From positions 124,001 to 188,000 of the forward strand of contig JAGDZO010000019.1 of assembly GCA_049115815.1 (NCBI GenBank): 64,000 nucleotides of DNA. Direction: 5' to 3'. This DNA comes from Marinoscillum sp049115815 (lineage in GTDB: Bacteria > Bacteroidota > Bacteroidia > Cytophagales > Cyclobacteriaceae). The notes beneath the pieces were generated by a model. That model had not been told where the DNA came from and searched no databases. It saw nothing but the letters and a program-made list of their open reading frames with translations. This document shows positions 50,278-59,490 of this stretch, in pieces; position 1 is the first letter of the stretch, and every line of letters starts with the position of its first letter. Both the position numbers and the translations under genes were made by a program.

Positions 50278-52626
50278 CTAAAACTCCACCTTATAGCTCA
50301 GATTAGGAAACAAACCGAGCTGAGTAGCATCGAGCACCTTCCCAAATGCAGGGTCGTAGTAGTTGTCAAACACATTTTGAGTGGCAAGTATATTTTGCAC
50401 ATTGATGGCAACTACCGACGAAGAGTTTGGACGGTTTTTTCTATAGTTGATGCCAAAATCCAATCTGAAATAATCATCTAACTGGTTGAGGTTGTTACGG
50501 GTATAGTCACGGATAGTATACCCCATATCGATAGATTCATCGAGCATGATTGGTGCTGTTCTTTTACCTCCTGCCATGATTATTCTTGAGTTGATTCCAA
50601 TGGACTTATTCTTGTTAGCTAATACAAATTCTTTCCCCCCGATCACGTTGAAAATATAACCCCCATCGAATACCGTGCTTCTTTTTACTCCATCTATGCC
50701 CTTGTAGTTACTCTCATATACAGACAATGTGGACATCAGATAATAATTATCGGAGAACCTTTTATCCAAGGTCAGTTCTATACCATAGTTTTCACCCGTT
50801 CCTTTATTGGCCAAAGCCGAATTGGTATAGCCATCATAGGAATTGATGGCCGAAAAAGTGCGTAGCTCAGGGATGGAGGTCGTGTCAGAAGGCCACACAG
50901 GCACATCAGACAAGTGCTGATAATACACTTCTGCTTTCACTCTCCATTTCGGGTTGATTTGATATTCATAACCGAATACCGCGTGTGCTGCTTTGGTAAA
51001 ACCCAAGTCCTTGTTGTGCTGAATCTTGGTCCCATCTTCCTGAGTCTCATACGCTAAGTAGAGTGGTAGTGACTCCATTCTGCTATGCATACCAGCGCCA
51101 ACATTGAAAGCCCCTCTATCGGTCGCTTGCCATCTCAGTCCCAGTCGCGGCTCCACATATGTTTGCTCATTGAGGGCAAAATGCGACACATGTACGCCAC
51201 CATTGAAGGTCAAGTCATTGTTGAAACGATGCTGCCACTGTGCAAATCCCTGATAGAAGTCTGTGCCTCCAGACTCATCCAAAAACGTCACCAACTCACC
51301 AGTTTCCCAACTCGACTTACTCTCAAGGTTGTAATTGAGTCTGCTATAAATCCCTCCAACACGCAGGGTGTTTTTGGGGTTGAATTTATGATTGAGAAAA
51401 GACGAAACCCTAAAAGTGTTCTGATTGATTTGCTCCTCAAACAAATCAACCACTGCCAAAGAATCCTCAGACTCGACCTGACTTGAAGCCGAATAGGAGA
51501 CTATAGACTCCAAATAGGTTTCCTTACCCAAATAAGCGACATGAGTGATCCCTCCTACTCCCATTCGCTGTTTGTCATACTCATTCCAATAATCTTGTAT
51601 GGAGGTGTCTTGTAGGTAGGAATAGTTGTTGTCTCCACCAAGACCCCAGACAGAAAACGAACCCATCTTCTTAGTCGGAATGTGAAATTTGAATGATAAA
51701 TCCTGAAAGGTGACTTCTTCTTGTTCGCCTAAGATTTTAAAGCCTATTTTATTAAAGAGACCAAGGGTAGAATACCTGTAGTTCACCAGGTAAGACGCGC
51801 GACTCCCTTTCTTCAGCGGGCCTTCTGACGCTAGGGTCACACCTAGCAAACCAGCTTGAAACGCATGCTCATATTCCTCAGAGTTTCCCTTTCTCAAGTT
51901 CAGATCAAAGATCCCCGAGGTGGCATTTCCATATTGTGCTGGGAAAGCGGCAGTGAAAAAATCCGAGCTGGCGAGCACATTGCTACTCAACATACTGATA
52001 CCTCCCGCCGAACTCCCGACCTCTGCGAAGTGATTGGGATTTGGGATTTCCACACCCTCCAGTCTCCAGAGTATCCCTTTCGGGGAATTGCCACGTATGA
52101 CGATCTCATTGAGTAAATCATCTCCACCTGTGGCTACTCCAGCATACGACAGTGCGGCACGCGCCGGATCATCAAAAGTGGCAGCCATCCTGCCTGTTTC
52201 TTCCACGCTTAGAGATATGGCGCTCACTGTGGCCATTTCATTCCTTGGCTGACCAGCATCATTTTTCGATGCTATGATCTCAACAGCTTTCAATTCTTCG
52301 AGCGACTCGATCAGTGAGAGGTCTAACACCACCTCTTTTCCAGACCCAACGAGCACGTTGGGTATCGTTTTGGGTGCGTATCCTACAGACGAGAAAGTCA
52401 ATGTTTGTCTGCCCAAAGGCACGTTGGAAATTTTGTAGTACCCGTCTACATCAGTTACGGTTCCCAATATTGGATCAGTGTTCGCAACTACGATCGTTGC
52501 CCCTACGAGTGGTGTCTTAGATTGTTGGTCAATCAACCTTCCTTTGATGGTCTGCGTCAATGTCTGAGCAGTCAATCCTATGTTTACAGTTATTAGCAAA
52601 AAAATGGTAAAATAGTTTCTAATCAT
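50278..52626 (-). CDS. TonB-dependent receptor with carboxypeptidase regulatory-like domain
   Basis: A 782-residue outer-membrane receptor. Signal peptide 1-20 (ending LTAQT), CarboxypepD_reg-like domain about 25-110 (GRLIDQQSKTPLVGATIVV...DVDGYYKI), plug domain about 125-240 (NEIVIRGNSPKGILWRLEGVEIPNPNHF), then a long beta-barrel ending in SYKVEF with terminal Phe. It would bring large or scarce substrates, such as siderophores or glycans, across the membrane with TonB energy. It lacks a SusD partner and an adjacent regulator, so it is not part of a clear polysaccharide locus. Confidence 0.9.
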   Translation of the reverse strand: MIRNYFTIFLLITVNIGLTAQTLTQTIKGRLIDQQSKTPLVGATIVVANTDPILGTVTDVDGYYKISNVPLGRQTLTFSSVGYAPKTIPNVLVGSGKEVVLDLSLIESLEELKAVEIIASKNDAGQPRNEMATVSAISLSVEETGRMAATFDDPARAALSYAGVATGGDDLLNEIVIRGNSPKGILWRLEGVEIPNPNHFAEVGSSAGGISMLSSNVLASSDFFTAAFPAQYGNATSGIFDLNLRKGNSEEYEHAFQAGLLGVTLASEGPLKKGSRASYLVNYRYSTLGLFNKIGFKILGEQEEVTFQDLSFKFHIPTKKMGSFSVWGLGGDNNYSYLQDTSIQDYWNEYDKQRMGVGGITHVAYLGKETYLESIVSYSASSQVESEDSLAVVDLFEEQINQNTFRVSSFLNHKFNPKNTLRVGGIYSRLNYNLESKSSWETGELVTFLDESGGTDFYQGFAQWQHRFNNDLTFNGGVHVSHFALNEQTYVEPRLGLRWQATDRGAFNVGAGMHSRMESLPLYLAYETQEDGTKIQHNKDLGFTKAAHAVFGYEYQINPKWRVKAEVYYQHLSDVPVWPSDTTSIPELRTFSAINSYDGYTNSALANKGTGENYGIELTLDKRFSDNYYLMSTLSVYESNYKGIDGVKRSTVFDGGYIFNVIGGKEFVLANKNKSIGINSRIIMAGGKRTAPIMLDESIDMGYTIRDYTRNNLNQLDDYFRLDFGINYRKNRPNSSSVVAINVQNILATQNVFDNYYDPAFGKVLDATQLGLFPNLSYKVEF

Positions 52627-52804
52627 TGTTCTGTTGTTTGGTAGATAATCATGGTTAGGGAAACCAATCTGGGATTTACCCTACCTCATCTATGAAAAAA
52701 TATTTCTACCATCAGCTCAAAATGACCATCTTCATCCCGCAATCATTCCGTTTTTTGGGGATTGAAATTCGTGTTCCAAGGCTAGATTCCTATACTTTTA
52801 CTAG

Positions 52805-53410
52805 ATGCTACTCCCATTTTTTCAAGAAGGAATTATTGAAGCAGGCTGTGACGAAGCAGGCCGTGGATGTCTTGCAGGTCCGGTGGTAGCTGCAGCGGTA
52901 ATTCTCCCCTCTGACTACTCAAATGAAATCCTGAACGACTCAAAAAAACTCTCGGAAAAACAAAGAGATCTTCTGCGACCAATGATCATGGAAGATGCTT
53001 TGGCCTATGGAGTTGGCGTGGTATCACCCCAAGAAATAGATGAAATCAACATTCTAAACGCTTCCTTTTTGGCTATGCACCGGGCGGTGGACAAATTGAA
53101 AATTCGTCCCGAACTTCTGCTCATAGATGGCAACAGATTTAAAGCATATCAAGACCTACCTCACGAATGCGTCATCAAGGGAGATGGGAAATATCTATCA
53201 ATAGCAGCTGCTTCCATTTTAGCCAAAACGCATAGAGATGAACTGATGCGAAAGCTGGATCTCGATCATCCCCAGTATGGGTGGAAATCCAACATGGGCT
53301 ACCCAACTAAAGCCCACCGATCCGCCATCAAGGAAACTGGCACAACACCTCATCACAGAATGAGTTTTCAGCTATTACCCAGGCAGATCGAATTGTTTGA
53401 AAAACCATAA
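52805..53410 (+). CDS. rnhB: Ribonuclease HII
   Basis: A 201-residue RNase H2 of normal length. The N-terminal GCDEAGRGCLAGPVVAAAVIL gives the DEAGRG active site (Asp-Glu), LLIDGN and the SIAAASILAKTHRD stretch supply further catalytic acids and surroundings, and HPQYGWKSNMGYPTKAH closes the domain. It removes RNA from RNA-DNA hybrids, including single misincorporated ribonucleotides. A TACTTTTA box ends four bases before the ATG. It starts a plus-strand group with the HEAT-like gene. Confidence 0.95.
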   Translation: MLLPFFQEGIIEAGCDEAGRGCLAGPVVAAAVILPSDYSNEILNDSKKLSEKQRDLLRPMIMEDALAYGVGVVSPQEIDEINILNASFLAMHRAVDKLKIRPELLLIDGNRFKAYQDLPHECVIKGDGKYLSIAAASILAKTHRDELMRKLDLDHPQYGWKSNMGYPTKAHRSAIKETGTTPHHRMSFQLLPRQIELFEKP

Positions 53411-53413
53411 ATC

Positions 53414-54055
53414 ATGGATATCACTTCAAGATTTTCTAGCACGCAAGGATCGAGAGAGCAGCACCTCAACAAGCTTTTGGCCAAAGAGATTGTTGACAAT
53501 CACGAGGAGGAGTTCATCCACCAGATCAATAAAGTGCTGTTGTCTGGTGCCAAATTAGATATCATAGCTGACGCACTAAAAGTGATCGAAATGGTTGGTC
53601 AGGCGAAACCTGAAATGGTAAAAATGACACTGAGTTCTGTCATGAAATTACTAGATCATAAAAGTAACAAAATTCAGTGGCGAGCTATGAGTGCCTTGAG
53701 CACGTTCGGGCATTTGTCCTTAAAGCTCATCTATGAAGAGCTCGGGAAAATACTGATGATCATGGATGCCGGATCTGTTATTACAAGAGACCATGGCATA
53801 AAGCTTCTGGTAGCCATGTACCAACAACCTGAATGGCAAAATGACCTGGCCAGCTTGCTCGAGGAGCAACTACTCGCCGCTCCGGACAACCAACTGGGTC
53901 AGTATGCGGAAAAATGGTTGGAGGTAATCACCCCAGCTCATCATTCACGATTAAAACACATTCTAGAAGGCCGGTTGCCTGAACTCGTCAGTCCTTCCCA
54001 CCAAAAACGGATAAGTCGGGTCTTAAAAAAGTTGGAAAAGCAACGCCAAAAGTAA
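53414..54055 (+). CDS. Helical repeat protein of unknown function, HEAT-like
   Basis: A 213-residue, wholly helical soluble protein. Pairs of amphipathic helices such as VKMTLSSVMKLLDHKSNKIQWRAMSALSTFG resemble HEAT/ARM repeats; no signal peptide or catalytic motif is seen, and the C-terminus is basic (RISRVLKKLEKQRQK), consistent with nucleic acid or protein binding. It begins three bases after the rnhB stop, so it is probably cotranscribed and may act in the same process; inference. Confidence 0.5.
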   Translation: MDITSRFSSTQGSREQHLNKLLAKEIVDNHEEEFIHQINKVLLSGAKLDIIADALKVIEMVGQAKPEMVKMTLSSVMKLLDHKSNKIQWRAMSALSTFGHLSLKLIYEELGKILMIMDAGSVITRDHGIKLLVAMYQQPEWQNDLASLLEEQLLAAPDNQLGQYAEKWLEVITPAHHSRLKHILEGRLPELVSPSHQKRISRVLKKLEKQRQK

Positions 54056-54057
54056 AC

Positions 54058-54065
54058 TACATTTG
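54058..54065 (+). promoter_or_regulatory. -7 box upstream of the 54087 gene
   Basis: TACATTTG matches TAnnTTTG, with TTG at 54032-54034 and a rather long 23-base spacer. The ATG is 21 bases downstream. Confidence 0.4.
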
Positions 54066-54086
54066 AACCTAACCCACAAATGAAAA

Positions 54087-54995
54087 ATGGATCAACCCAT
54101 TAAACTAGTACTCTCCTTTTCTTTGATAATCATTGCTTGCCTATCTACTCTGGAAAGTCGAGCTCAATCGCAGGATACCGTCTCATATTACACCATTACC
54201 ACCTCGGACGGCAACATACTCAATGGTCGAATAATGCAGAAATCACCTGAATTCGTCAGGTTTAAGACCGACAATCTTGGAGAAATCAAAATTAGATTCA
54301 TGGACATAGAATCCATTCAGCCAATGTCTAATTCTAAGGGAGGAAGTTATTCCTCTAGTCAGAGTGACACCTCTGTTCCAGCATATAGACCTGGCAGATC
54401 TAAGAGCTATGATGATCCTAAGTACTATCTCTTTCGAAACAATGGGTTTGGGTTAGAAAAGGGAGACATCTATTATCATAATGTTTGGTTGTTTTTCAAT
54501 GAAGTGAATTTTGGATTCTCTGATAATTTTTCGCTCGGATTTGGCGTGATGCCTTTCACTTTTGACGAAACGCTCCCAGCATGGATCCAAGGAAAATTCA
54601 CCCTTCCTATCCAGGAAGATAAGATTGCCGTTGGGCTTGGGACCGTTCACGCAGGTCTCATAGATGGAGGCTCCAATTTTGGAATGGTTTACACGGATTT
54701 TACTATTGGAAACAGATCCAATCACGTCAATGTGGGAGTTGGAACAGGGTACATTGATGGTATCTGGCAAAGCAAACCAGGGTTTACTTTAAGTGGCTCT
54801 ATTAAGGCTACTCAAAGTGGGGCTCTCGTCACAGAGAACTACATTTTTACTGATTATTTGCTCTATTCCTTGGTTTTCAAACAGTCGTTCAATACGGGAG
54901 TATTTGACTATGGAATCTTCTATATCCATGATGGTTTTAGTGGGGTAGCACTCCCGTGGTTAGGCATTTCACTTTATGTGTCGAGAGATAAGTGA
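54087..54995 (+). CDS. Outer-membrane-like protein of unknown function
   Basis: A 302-residue protein with a signal peptide (about 6-26, ending SRAQS). Residues 30-75 (ITTSDGNILNGRIMQKSPEFVRFKTDNLGEIKIRFMDI) look like a small SH3-like beta domain. The remainder alternates Gly/aromatic strands (NFGFSDNFSLGFGVMPF, HVNVGVGTGYIDG), suggesting a beta-barrel. Not assignable to a family from memory. An ATG at 54080 is out of frame; 54087 is the coding start. Confidence 0.55.
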   Translation: MDQPIKLVLSFSLIIIACLSTLESRAQSQDTVSYYTITTSDGNILNGRIMQKSPEFVRFKTDNLGEIKIRFMDIESIQPMSNSKGGSYSSSQSDTSVPAYRPGRSKSYDDPKYYLFRNNGFGLEKGDIYYHNVWLFFNEVNFGFSDNFSLGFGVMPFTFDETLPAWIQGKFTLPIQEDKIAVGLGTVHAGLIDGGSNFGMVYTDFTIGNRSNHVNVGVGTGYIDGIWQSKPGFTLSGSIKATQSGALVTENYIFTDYLLYSLVFKQSFNTGVFDYGIFYIHDGFSGVALPWLGISLYVSRDK

Positions 54996-55110
54996 TACAA
55001 GAGTGAGTAAACCAAGAAAGCCCTTTGCCAAACGAGAAATCACAGATCATACCTCCGATTATCTTATGGCGTATTAACTTCGAAGAAATTTTCAATCTAA
55101 CCGAAGTAGT

Positions 55111-55887
55111 ATGTCAGTCAAGCATATTGTGTCCTGGAATGTCAATGGAATAAGAGCCATTATCAAGAAAGATTTTCTCAAGGATATTGAAGAGTTAGAC
55201 CCGGACATATTGTGTCTTCAAGAAACCAAGGCTCAGCCTGAAGATGCGATGAAAGCATTGGAAAATTTACCCAAATACAAGCATTATATCAATTCGTCCA
55301 AAGCCAGAAAAGGCTATTCGGGCACTGCGATTTTGACCAAAGAAGAGCCCCTGAATGTCATCTATGACATGGGAGTAGAAGAGCATGATCAAGAAGGGCG
55401 AGTCATTACTGCTGAGTTTGAAAAATTCTTTTTAGTGACGGTATACACGCCCAATTCTGGCCAAGACCTGAAGCGATTAGATTATAGATCAGGTTGGGAT
55501 GAGGTGTTCAGAGATCACATGGTGGCACTCAATGAGCAAAAACCAGTCATCGTATGTGGAGACCTCAATGTGGCGCATAGAGATATTGATATTGCCAGAC
55601 CTAAGGCTAATTACAACAAATCTTCGGGCTATACTCAAACAGAAATTGACGGATTAGATAGCATCTTGGATGCAGGGTTTGTTGATACTTTTAGAAATTT
55701 TCATCCGGACGAAGTGAAGTACTCATGGTGGAGTTACAGATTCAATTCCAGAGAGAAAAACATTGGCTGGCGAATTGATTATTTCTTGGTGAGTGAAGAT
55801 TATAGAGAAGCTGTGAAAAAATCCGAAATCTATAATGATCGATTTGGTTCTGACCATTGTCCAATAGCCATCGAATTAGCTGATTAA
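55111..55887 (+). CDS. xth: Exodeoxyribonuclease III
   Basis: A 258-residue AP endonuclease/3' exonuclease of the EEP fold. The sequence starts VSWNVNGIRAI with the metal Asn, followed by DILCLQETKAQ (catalytic Glu), TVYTPNSG, VVCGDLNVAH (Asp and Asn), and GSDHCPIAIEL (Asp-His). It cuts at abasic sites in base excision repair. No partner gene is adjacent; the 23-base gap to gcvT suggests one transcript. Confidence 0.95.
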   Translation: MSVKHIVSWNVNGIRAIIKKDFLKDIEELDPDILCLQETKAQPEDAMKALENLPKYKHYINSSKARKGYSGTAILTKEEPLNVIYDMGVEEHDQEGRVITAEFEKFFLVTVYTPNSGQDLKRLDYRSGWDEVFRDHMVALNEQKPVIVCGDLNVAHRDIDIARPKANYNKSSGYTQTEIDGLDSILDAGFVDTFRNFHPDEVKYSWWSYRFNSREKNIGWRIDYFLVSEDYREAVKKSEIYNDRFGSDHCPIAIELAD

Positions 55888-55910
55888 TACAACAACAACC
55901 AACACCCCTT

Positions 55911-56993
55911 ATGACCAACAAAAAAATTCCTTTACACGACCTTCACGTTTCCCTTGGCGGAAAAATCGTTCCGTTTGCAGGTTTCGAAATGCCTGTGAGA
56001 TATAGTTCCGACAAAGAAGAACACATGAAAGTGCGCGAATATGTCGGTGTGTTTGATGTTTCCCATATGGGGGAATTTATGATCACCGGGCCTCATGCGC
56101 TCGATCTAATCCAGAAAGTGACTTCAAATGATGCCGCAAAACTAGTGGATGGACAAGCCCAATATTCATGCTTCCCCAATAGCCAAGGAGGGATCGTTGA
56201 TGATTTGATTGTCTACCGTTTTGGCGAAGAAGAATACATGTTGGTGGTGAACGCCTCCAACATAGAAAAAGACTGGAACTGGATCACTCAACACAACACC
56301 ATGGGTGCCGAGATGAAGGATATCTCTGACGATACGGCGCTCTTCGCCGTGCAAGGCCCCAAAGCGCAGGAGGTGCTACAAAAACTGACGGAGGTGGATT
56401 TGTCTCAGGTCAGGTTTTATCATTTTACTCAGGGTGAGTTGGCTGGTGTGCAAATGATTATTTCTGGTACTGGCTATACGGGAGCTGGCGGATTTGAGCT
56501 TTATATACCAAAAGAGCATGCTGAAAAGGTATGGAAAGCTGTTTTTGAAGCTGGAGAAGAATATGGCATTGCGCCAATAGGCTTAGGTGCTAGAGATACG
56601 CTAAGGTTAGAAATGGGCTATTGCCTTTATGGTAATGACCTAAACGATGAGACCTCTCCTTTGGAAGCAGGACTTGGCTGGATCACCAAATTCACCAAGG
56701 ACTTCATTAATAGCGACAACCTAAAACAACAAAAAGAGGCTGGTGTACAGCGCAAACTTGTTGCCTTTGAAATGGTGGATAAGGGAATTCCTCGTCATGA
56801 CTATCTAATAGTGGATGCAGAAGGCAATGAAATAGGCAAAGTCACTTCTGGAACTATGTCGCCTCTGCTCAACCAAGGCATAGGCATGGGATATGTTTCT
56901 ATTGGCAACCATACCATAGATAGCCAGATATTCATAGCTATCAGAAATAAGCAACTAGAAGCCAAAGTAATAAAACCTCCATTCGTGAAATGA
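55911..56993 (+). CDS. gcvT: Glycine cleavage system T protein (aminomethyltransferase)
   Basis: A 360-residue tetrahydrofolate-dependent aminomethyltransferase of normal length. FAGFEMPVRY and the VFDVSHMGEFMITGPHALDLIQKVTSND stretch are typical, the catalytic Asp is in the region RDTLRLEMGYCLYGNDL, and the EAGLGW motif is present. It passes the methylene group to tetrahydrofolate in glycine breakdown. The gcvP and gcvH genes are not in the window. The stop overlaps comB by four bases. Confidence 0.95.
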   Translation: MTNKKIPLHDLHVSLGGKIVPFAGFEMPVRYSSDKEEHMKVREYVGVFDVSHMGEFMITGPHALDLIQKVTSNDAAKLVDGQAQYSCFPNSQGGIVDDLIVYRFGEEEYMLVVNASNIEKDWNWITQHNTMGAEMKDISDDTALFAVQGPKAQEVLQKLTEVDLSQVRFYHFTQGELAGVQMIISGTGYTGAGGFELYIPKEHAEKVWKAVFEAGEEYGIAPIGLGARDTLRLEMGYCLYGNDLNDETSPLEAGLGWITKFTKDFINSDNLKQQKEAGVQRKLVAFEMVDKGIPRHDYLIVDAEGNEIGKVTSGTMSPLLNQGIGMGYVSIGNHTIDSQIFIAIRNKQLEAKVIKPPFVK

Positions 56994-57697
56994 GAAAAAT
57001 TGAAGTCTGTTTGACTCCAGAATTGATTCACCAATTTGACCTAGACGGCAAATATGTGGTGGTGGTAGATATATTCAGAGCTACATCTTGTATGGTTTCT
57101 GGTATGTCCAATGGCGTGGAAGCCATACATCCAGTGGCTACCGTAGAAGAATGTGTTGCACTAGGGAATGAAGGCATGATCACAGCTGGAGAAAGAGGAG
57201 GAGTGAAAGTCGAAGGGTTTGATATGGGCAACTCTCCATTCGAATATCTGGAAGCATCGGTAGTCGGCAAATCTATTGCTGTGAGCACCACTAATGGTAC
57301 GCGCACTATTTTGGCTTCTTTAGAGGGGAAAGAAATTCTGATAGGTGCTTTCCTCAATTTGAAGGCCACAGCCCAATATCTGACCAAACAAGACTGTGAT
57401 ATTATGATTCATTGTGCAGGATGGAAAGGCACTGTAAATATTGAAGATTCGCTTTTTGCGGGTGCATTGATAGCTGCATTAGCTGAAACTCACGAGATCA
57501 GCGGAGATCCCGCTTTGCTCGCGCATCAACTTTATCAGGCTAATGCTACAGACCTTATGCCAATAGCTCAAGCCTCCTCTCATGCTCAAAGACTCTCTGG
57601 CTTTGGCGCGACCAAAGACTTGGAGTACTGTATGACACAAGATCTCTACGACCTAGTGCCAGTATACCAAGACGGTAAAATAGTGTTATCTAAATAG
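56990..57697 (+). CDS. comB: 2-phosphosulfolactate phosphatase ComB family
   Basis: A 235-residue protein of the ComB fold: VVVVDIFRATSCMV at about 22-35, AGERGGVKVEGFDMGNSPFEY in the middle, STTNGTRTI after it. In methanogens ComB removes phosphate from 2-phosphosulfolactate during coenzyme M synthesis; this organism is not expected to make coenzyme M, so the substrate is uncertain, possibly another phosphorylated sulfonate or hydroxyacid. Start overlaps gcvT by four bases, and the end overlaps the convergent YciI gene by 12 bases. Confidence 0.85.
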   Translation: MRKIEVCLTPELIHQFDLDGKYVVVVDIFRATSCMVSGMSNGVEAIHPVATVEECVALGNEGMITAGERGGVKVEGFDMGNSPFEYLEASVVGKSIAVSTTNGTRTILASLEGKEILIGAFLNLKATAQYLTKQDCDIMIHCAGWKGTVNIEDSLFAGALIAALAETHEISGDPALLAHQLYQANATDLMPIAQASSHAQRLSGFGATKDLEYCMTQDLYDLVPVYQDGKIVLSK

Positions 57698-57970
57698 AGG
57701 CGGTACGGCAGCCTGCGTGATCTCAATACTTCCCCATACATCTCCTGTGATATAGGGCTCGCTGTTTTTCCAGGCTTCCAGCTCTGCTTCAGTCTCAAAA
57801 TCCATCACCATCACAGAGCCAACCATTTGATCATTCTCTATCATAGCCACTGCGTAGAGCAGCTTGCCTTCTTCTCTGAGTTTCTTGGCTCCTACCAAGT
57901 GTGCTTCCCGATTCTGCTGTCTTCTATCTGCCCCATCAGGATGATCCCTGCCAATTACTAAATATGTCAT
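57686..57970 (-). CDS. YciI-family protein
   Basis: A 94-residue single-domain protein of the YciI fold (dimeric alpha-beta barrel). HLVGAKKLREEGKLLYAVAMI and GSVMVMDFETEAELEAWKNSEPYI are typical, with a conserved His and the Asp-Pro-like region near the end (GDVWGSIEI). The family has a putative catalytic His-Asp pair but no established reaction. It lies two bases after the DUF2721-like gene on the same strand. Confidence 0.85.
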   Translation of the reverse strand: MTYLVIGRDHPDGADRRQQNREAHLVGAKKLREEGKLLYAVAMIENDQMVGSVMVMDFETEAELEAWKNSEPYITGDVWGSIEITQAAVPPLFR

Positions 57971-57972
57971 GA

Positions 57973-58380
57973 TTAGAACTTATGTTTTGAACCCAACTCC
58001 ATATCGCTCAACTCAATCTCCAGCGCCTTGGTAGAGAGCTGAATCTCCCGAAGTGAAATAATAAGCGAAAGTAATAAGGCAATCAGGCTAACGCCGAATG
58101 TTACACTCCCTAAATGCTCTGTCTTGATGTAAATAAAAAACATGGCCATCACGCAGAGTGCCAAACTGGCCACTCCCAAAAATTGCATAGTGCGGATCAG
58201 AAACAATCTTCGTCTCAGATTTGCTAGCTGACCTTCGAGCACCTTTTTGGGATTCTCCAAATACATGCGGTGAAGCTGCCTGATGATATTGGCTATGGCC
58301 AAAAATCGATTCGTATATGCAAGTAGCAGCAATGAAATCGCCGGAAAAAGTAATGCGGGCGTGGTAAGGGAAATTTCCAT
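57973..58380 (-). CDS. DUF2721-like membrane protein
   Basis: A 135-residue protein with an N-terminal hydrophobic helix (about 6-27), an Arg-rich cytoplasmic segment (RQLHRMYLENPKKVLEGQLANLRRRLFLI), and two closely spaced helices (about 73-115). This layout matches the DUF2721 family, with no known function. The start codon overlaps the stop of the MazG-like gene by one base, and it forms an operon with that gene and YciI. Confidence 0.7.
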   Translation of the reverse strand: MEISLTTPALLFPAISLLLLAYTNRFLAIANIIRQLHRMYLENPKKVLEGQLANLRRRLFLIRTMQFLGVASLALCVMAMFFIYIKTEHLGSVTFGVSLIALLLSLIISLREIQLSTKALEIELSDMELGSKHKF

Positions 58381-58706
58381 TAATGTAGTTTCTCGTTCTC
58401 CTGATGTCTGGTAGAGTCACGAGTGGTTTTCTTTTCTATATTTTTTTTGAGGGCGGAAGTCAGATCTACTCCTGTCTGGTTAGCCAGGCAAAGCAGCACC
58501 CAAAGTACATCAGCCATTTCGTCTCCCAAATCCCTGTTTTTGTCAGATTCCTTGAAGGACTGCTCACCGTATGTCCTAGCCATCAACCTAGCCAATTCGC
58601 CCACCTCCTCGGTGAGGATGGTCATGTTGGTGAGTTCGTTGAAATACCGCACTCCAGTGGTATTGATCCACTGGTCTACTTGTGATTGGGCTTCTTCAAT
58701 GGTCAC
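58380..58706 (-). CDS. MazG-like nucleotide pyrophosphohydrolase
   Basis: A 108-residue all-alpha NTP pyrophosphatase. The metal-binding pattern ExxE-12-ExxD is present as LTEEVGELARLM and later DLGDEMADVLWVLLCLAN. It probably cleaves non-canonical dNTPs to monophosphates. The start is a GTG that overlaps the stop of the upstream lipoprotein gene by four bases. The gene is in a four-gene minus-strand unit ending with YciI. Confidence 0.88.
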   Translation of the reverse strand: MTIEEAQSQVDQWINTTGVRYFNELTNMTILTEEVGELARLMARTYGEQSFKESDKNRDLGDEMADVLWVLLCLANQTGVDLTSALKKNIEKKTTRDSTRHQENEKLH

Positions 58707-59272
58707 TTAGCAGATGAATTTGCGTCAAGATTCTCATTTAGGTGAACAATCTCAAAGCCTTCCATCTCCAATTTGTCCAAGAAAAATTTCAGGCGCTCCT
58801 CTTCGGTAGTTCTTAAGGAATCTTTGTCTGGTTCAAACTCGCGAAAATGCTCTATTGGAAATCGCCTGCCTAACTTATAATGATCGGACCAAAATAAAGC
58901 TTCATCTACGTATCCATCTTCTCCATAGTAATACTTGTATTCTGATGCCATGCGGTCATCTTTTTGTACTACCAAATGACCACTGTAAATAGGCTCATTG
59001 TTTTCGAAATAAAAATAATCATCTCGCTCTATGTGGCTGGTATGAAGGACGCCAACTACTTTGAGCATTTCGTCATCCATAAAGTAGCCGCGAATCTTGT
59101 AGACTGAATCGCCCTCATGAAAATCATCCTCTATAATGGCAGTTCTGTGATTGGCGTTGATATCGTCTATTATTTTTTCTATTCTATTGACCATTGGTCG
59201 CTTTTCTTTGCTCACTTCTGAGCAGCTCCAGAGCAAACCGAGTGTTAGTGTTAAGTAGATGGTGGTTTTCAT
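58703..59272 (-). CDS. Lipoprotein of unknown function
   Basis: A 189-residue protein with lipoprotein signal (lipobox LLWSC at about 13-17). The mature domain contains DDYFYFENNEPIYSGHLVVQKD and SEYKYYYGEDGYVDEALFW, a beta-rich segment; no family recognised. It is the first gene of the unit with the MazG-like, DUF2721-like and YciI genes; the coupling by overlapping stop and start is the only clue about its role. Confidence 0.6.
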   Translation of the reverse strand: MKTTIYLTLTLGLLWSCSEVSKEKRPMVNRIEKIIDDINANHRTAIIEDDFHEGDSVYKIRGYFMDDEMLKVVGVLHTSHIERDDYFYFENNEPIYSGHLVVQKDDRMASEYKYYYGEDGYVDEALFWSDHYKLGRRFPIEHFREFEPDKDSLRTTEEERLKFFLDKLEMEGFEIVHLNENLDANSSAK

Positions 59273-59490
59273 AGCTGAACATTTTTAGTACAATATAGCA
59301 ATTCTAAGTTTTTCTATTGTCATTACTTGTTTTGGCTGTGTGTTTTATGCCTTTCGCTATTGGCAGATCGCTTTGCGTAATGGGCTTTTGGCTTTTGGCT
59401 AAAAATTAAAATTTCTATATCGGATATCTTCAATTCTACATTATTAATTAATGCTCCCGTGATGTCTACTACCAGACTTACCGGAGAAAC
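59273..59490. other. Intergenic stretch before the tandem repeats
   Basis: No promoter box for the lipoprotein gene at 59272 is obvious. A 61-codon open frame on the minus strand (59323-59508) runs into the repeat array and looks non-coding. No other structure seen. Confidence 0.3.

Noticed and set aside
52692..52889. A 65-codon frame starting ATGAAAAAATAT upstream of rnhB
   Set aside because: Its second half overlaps the conserved DEAGRG part of rnhB in another frame, so it is most likely a shadow.
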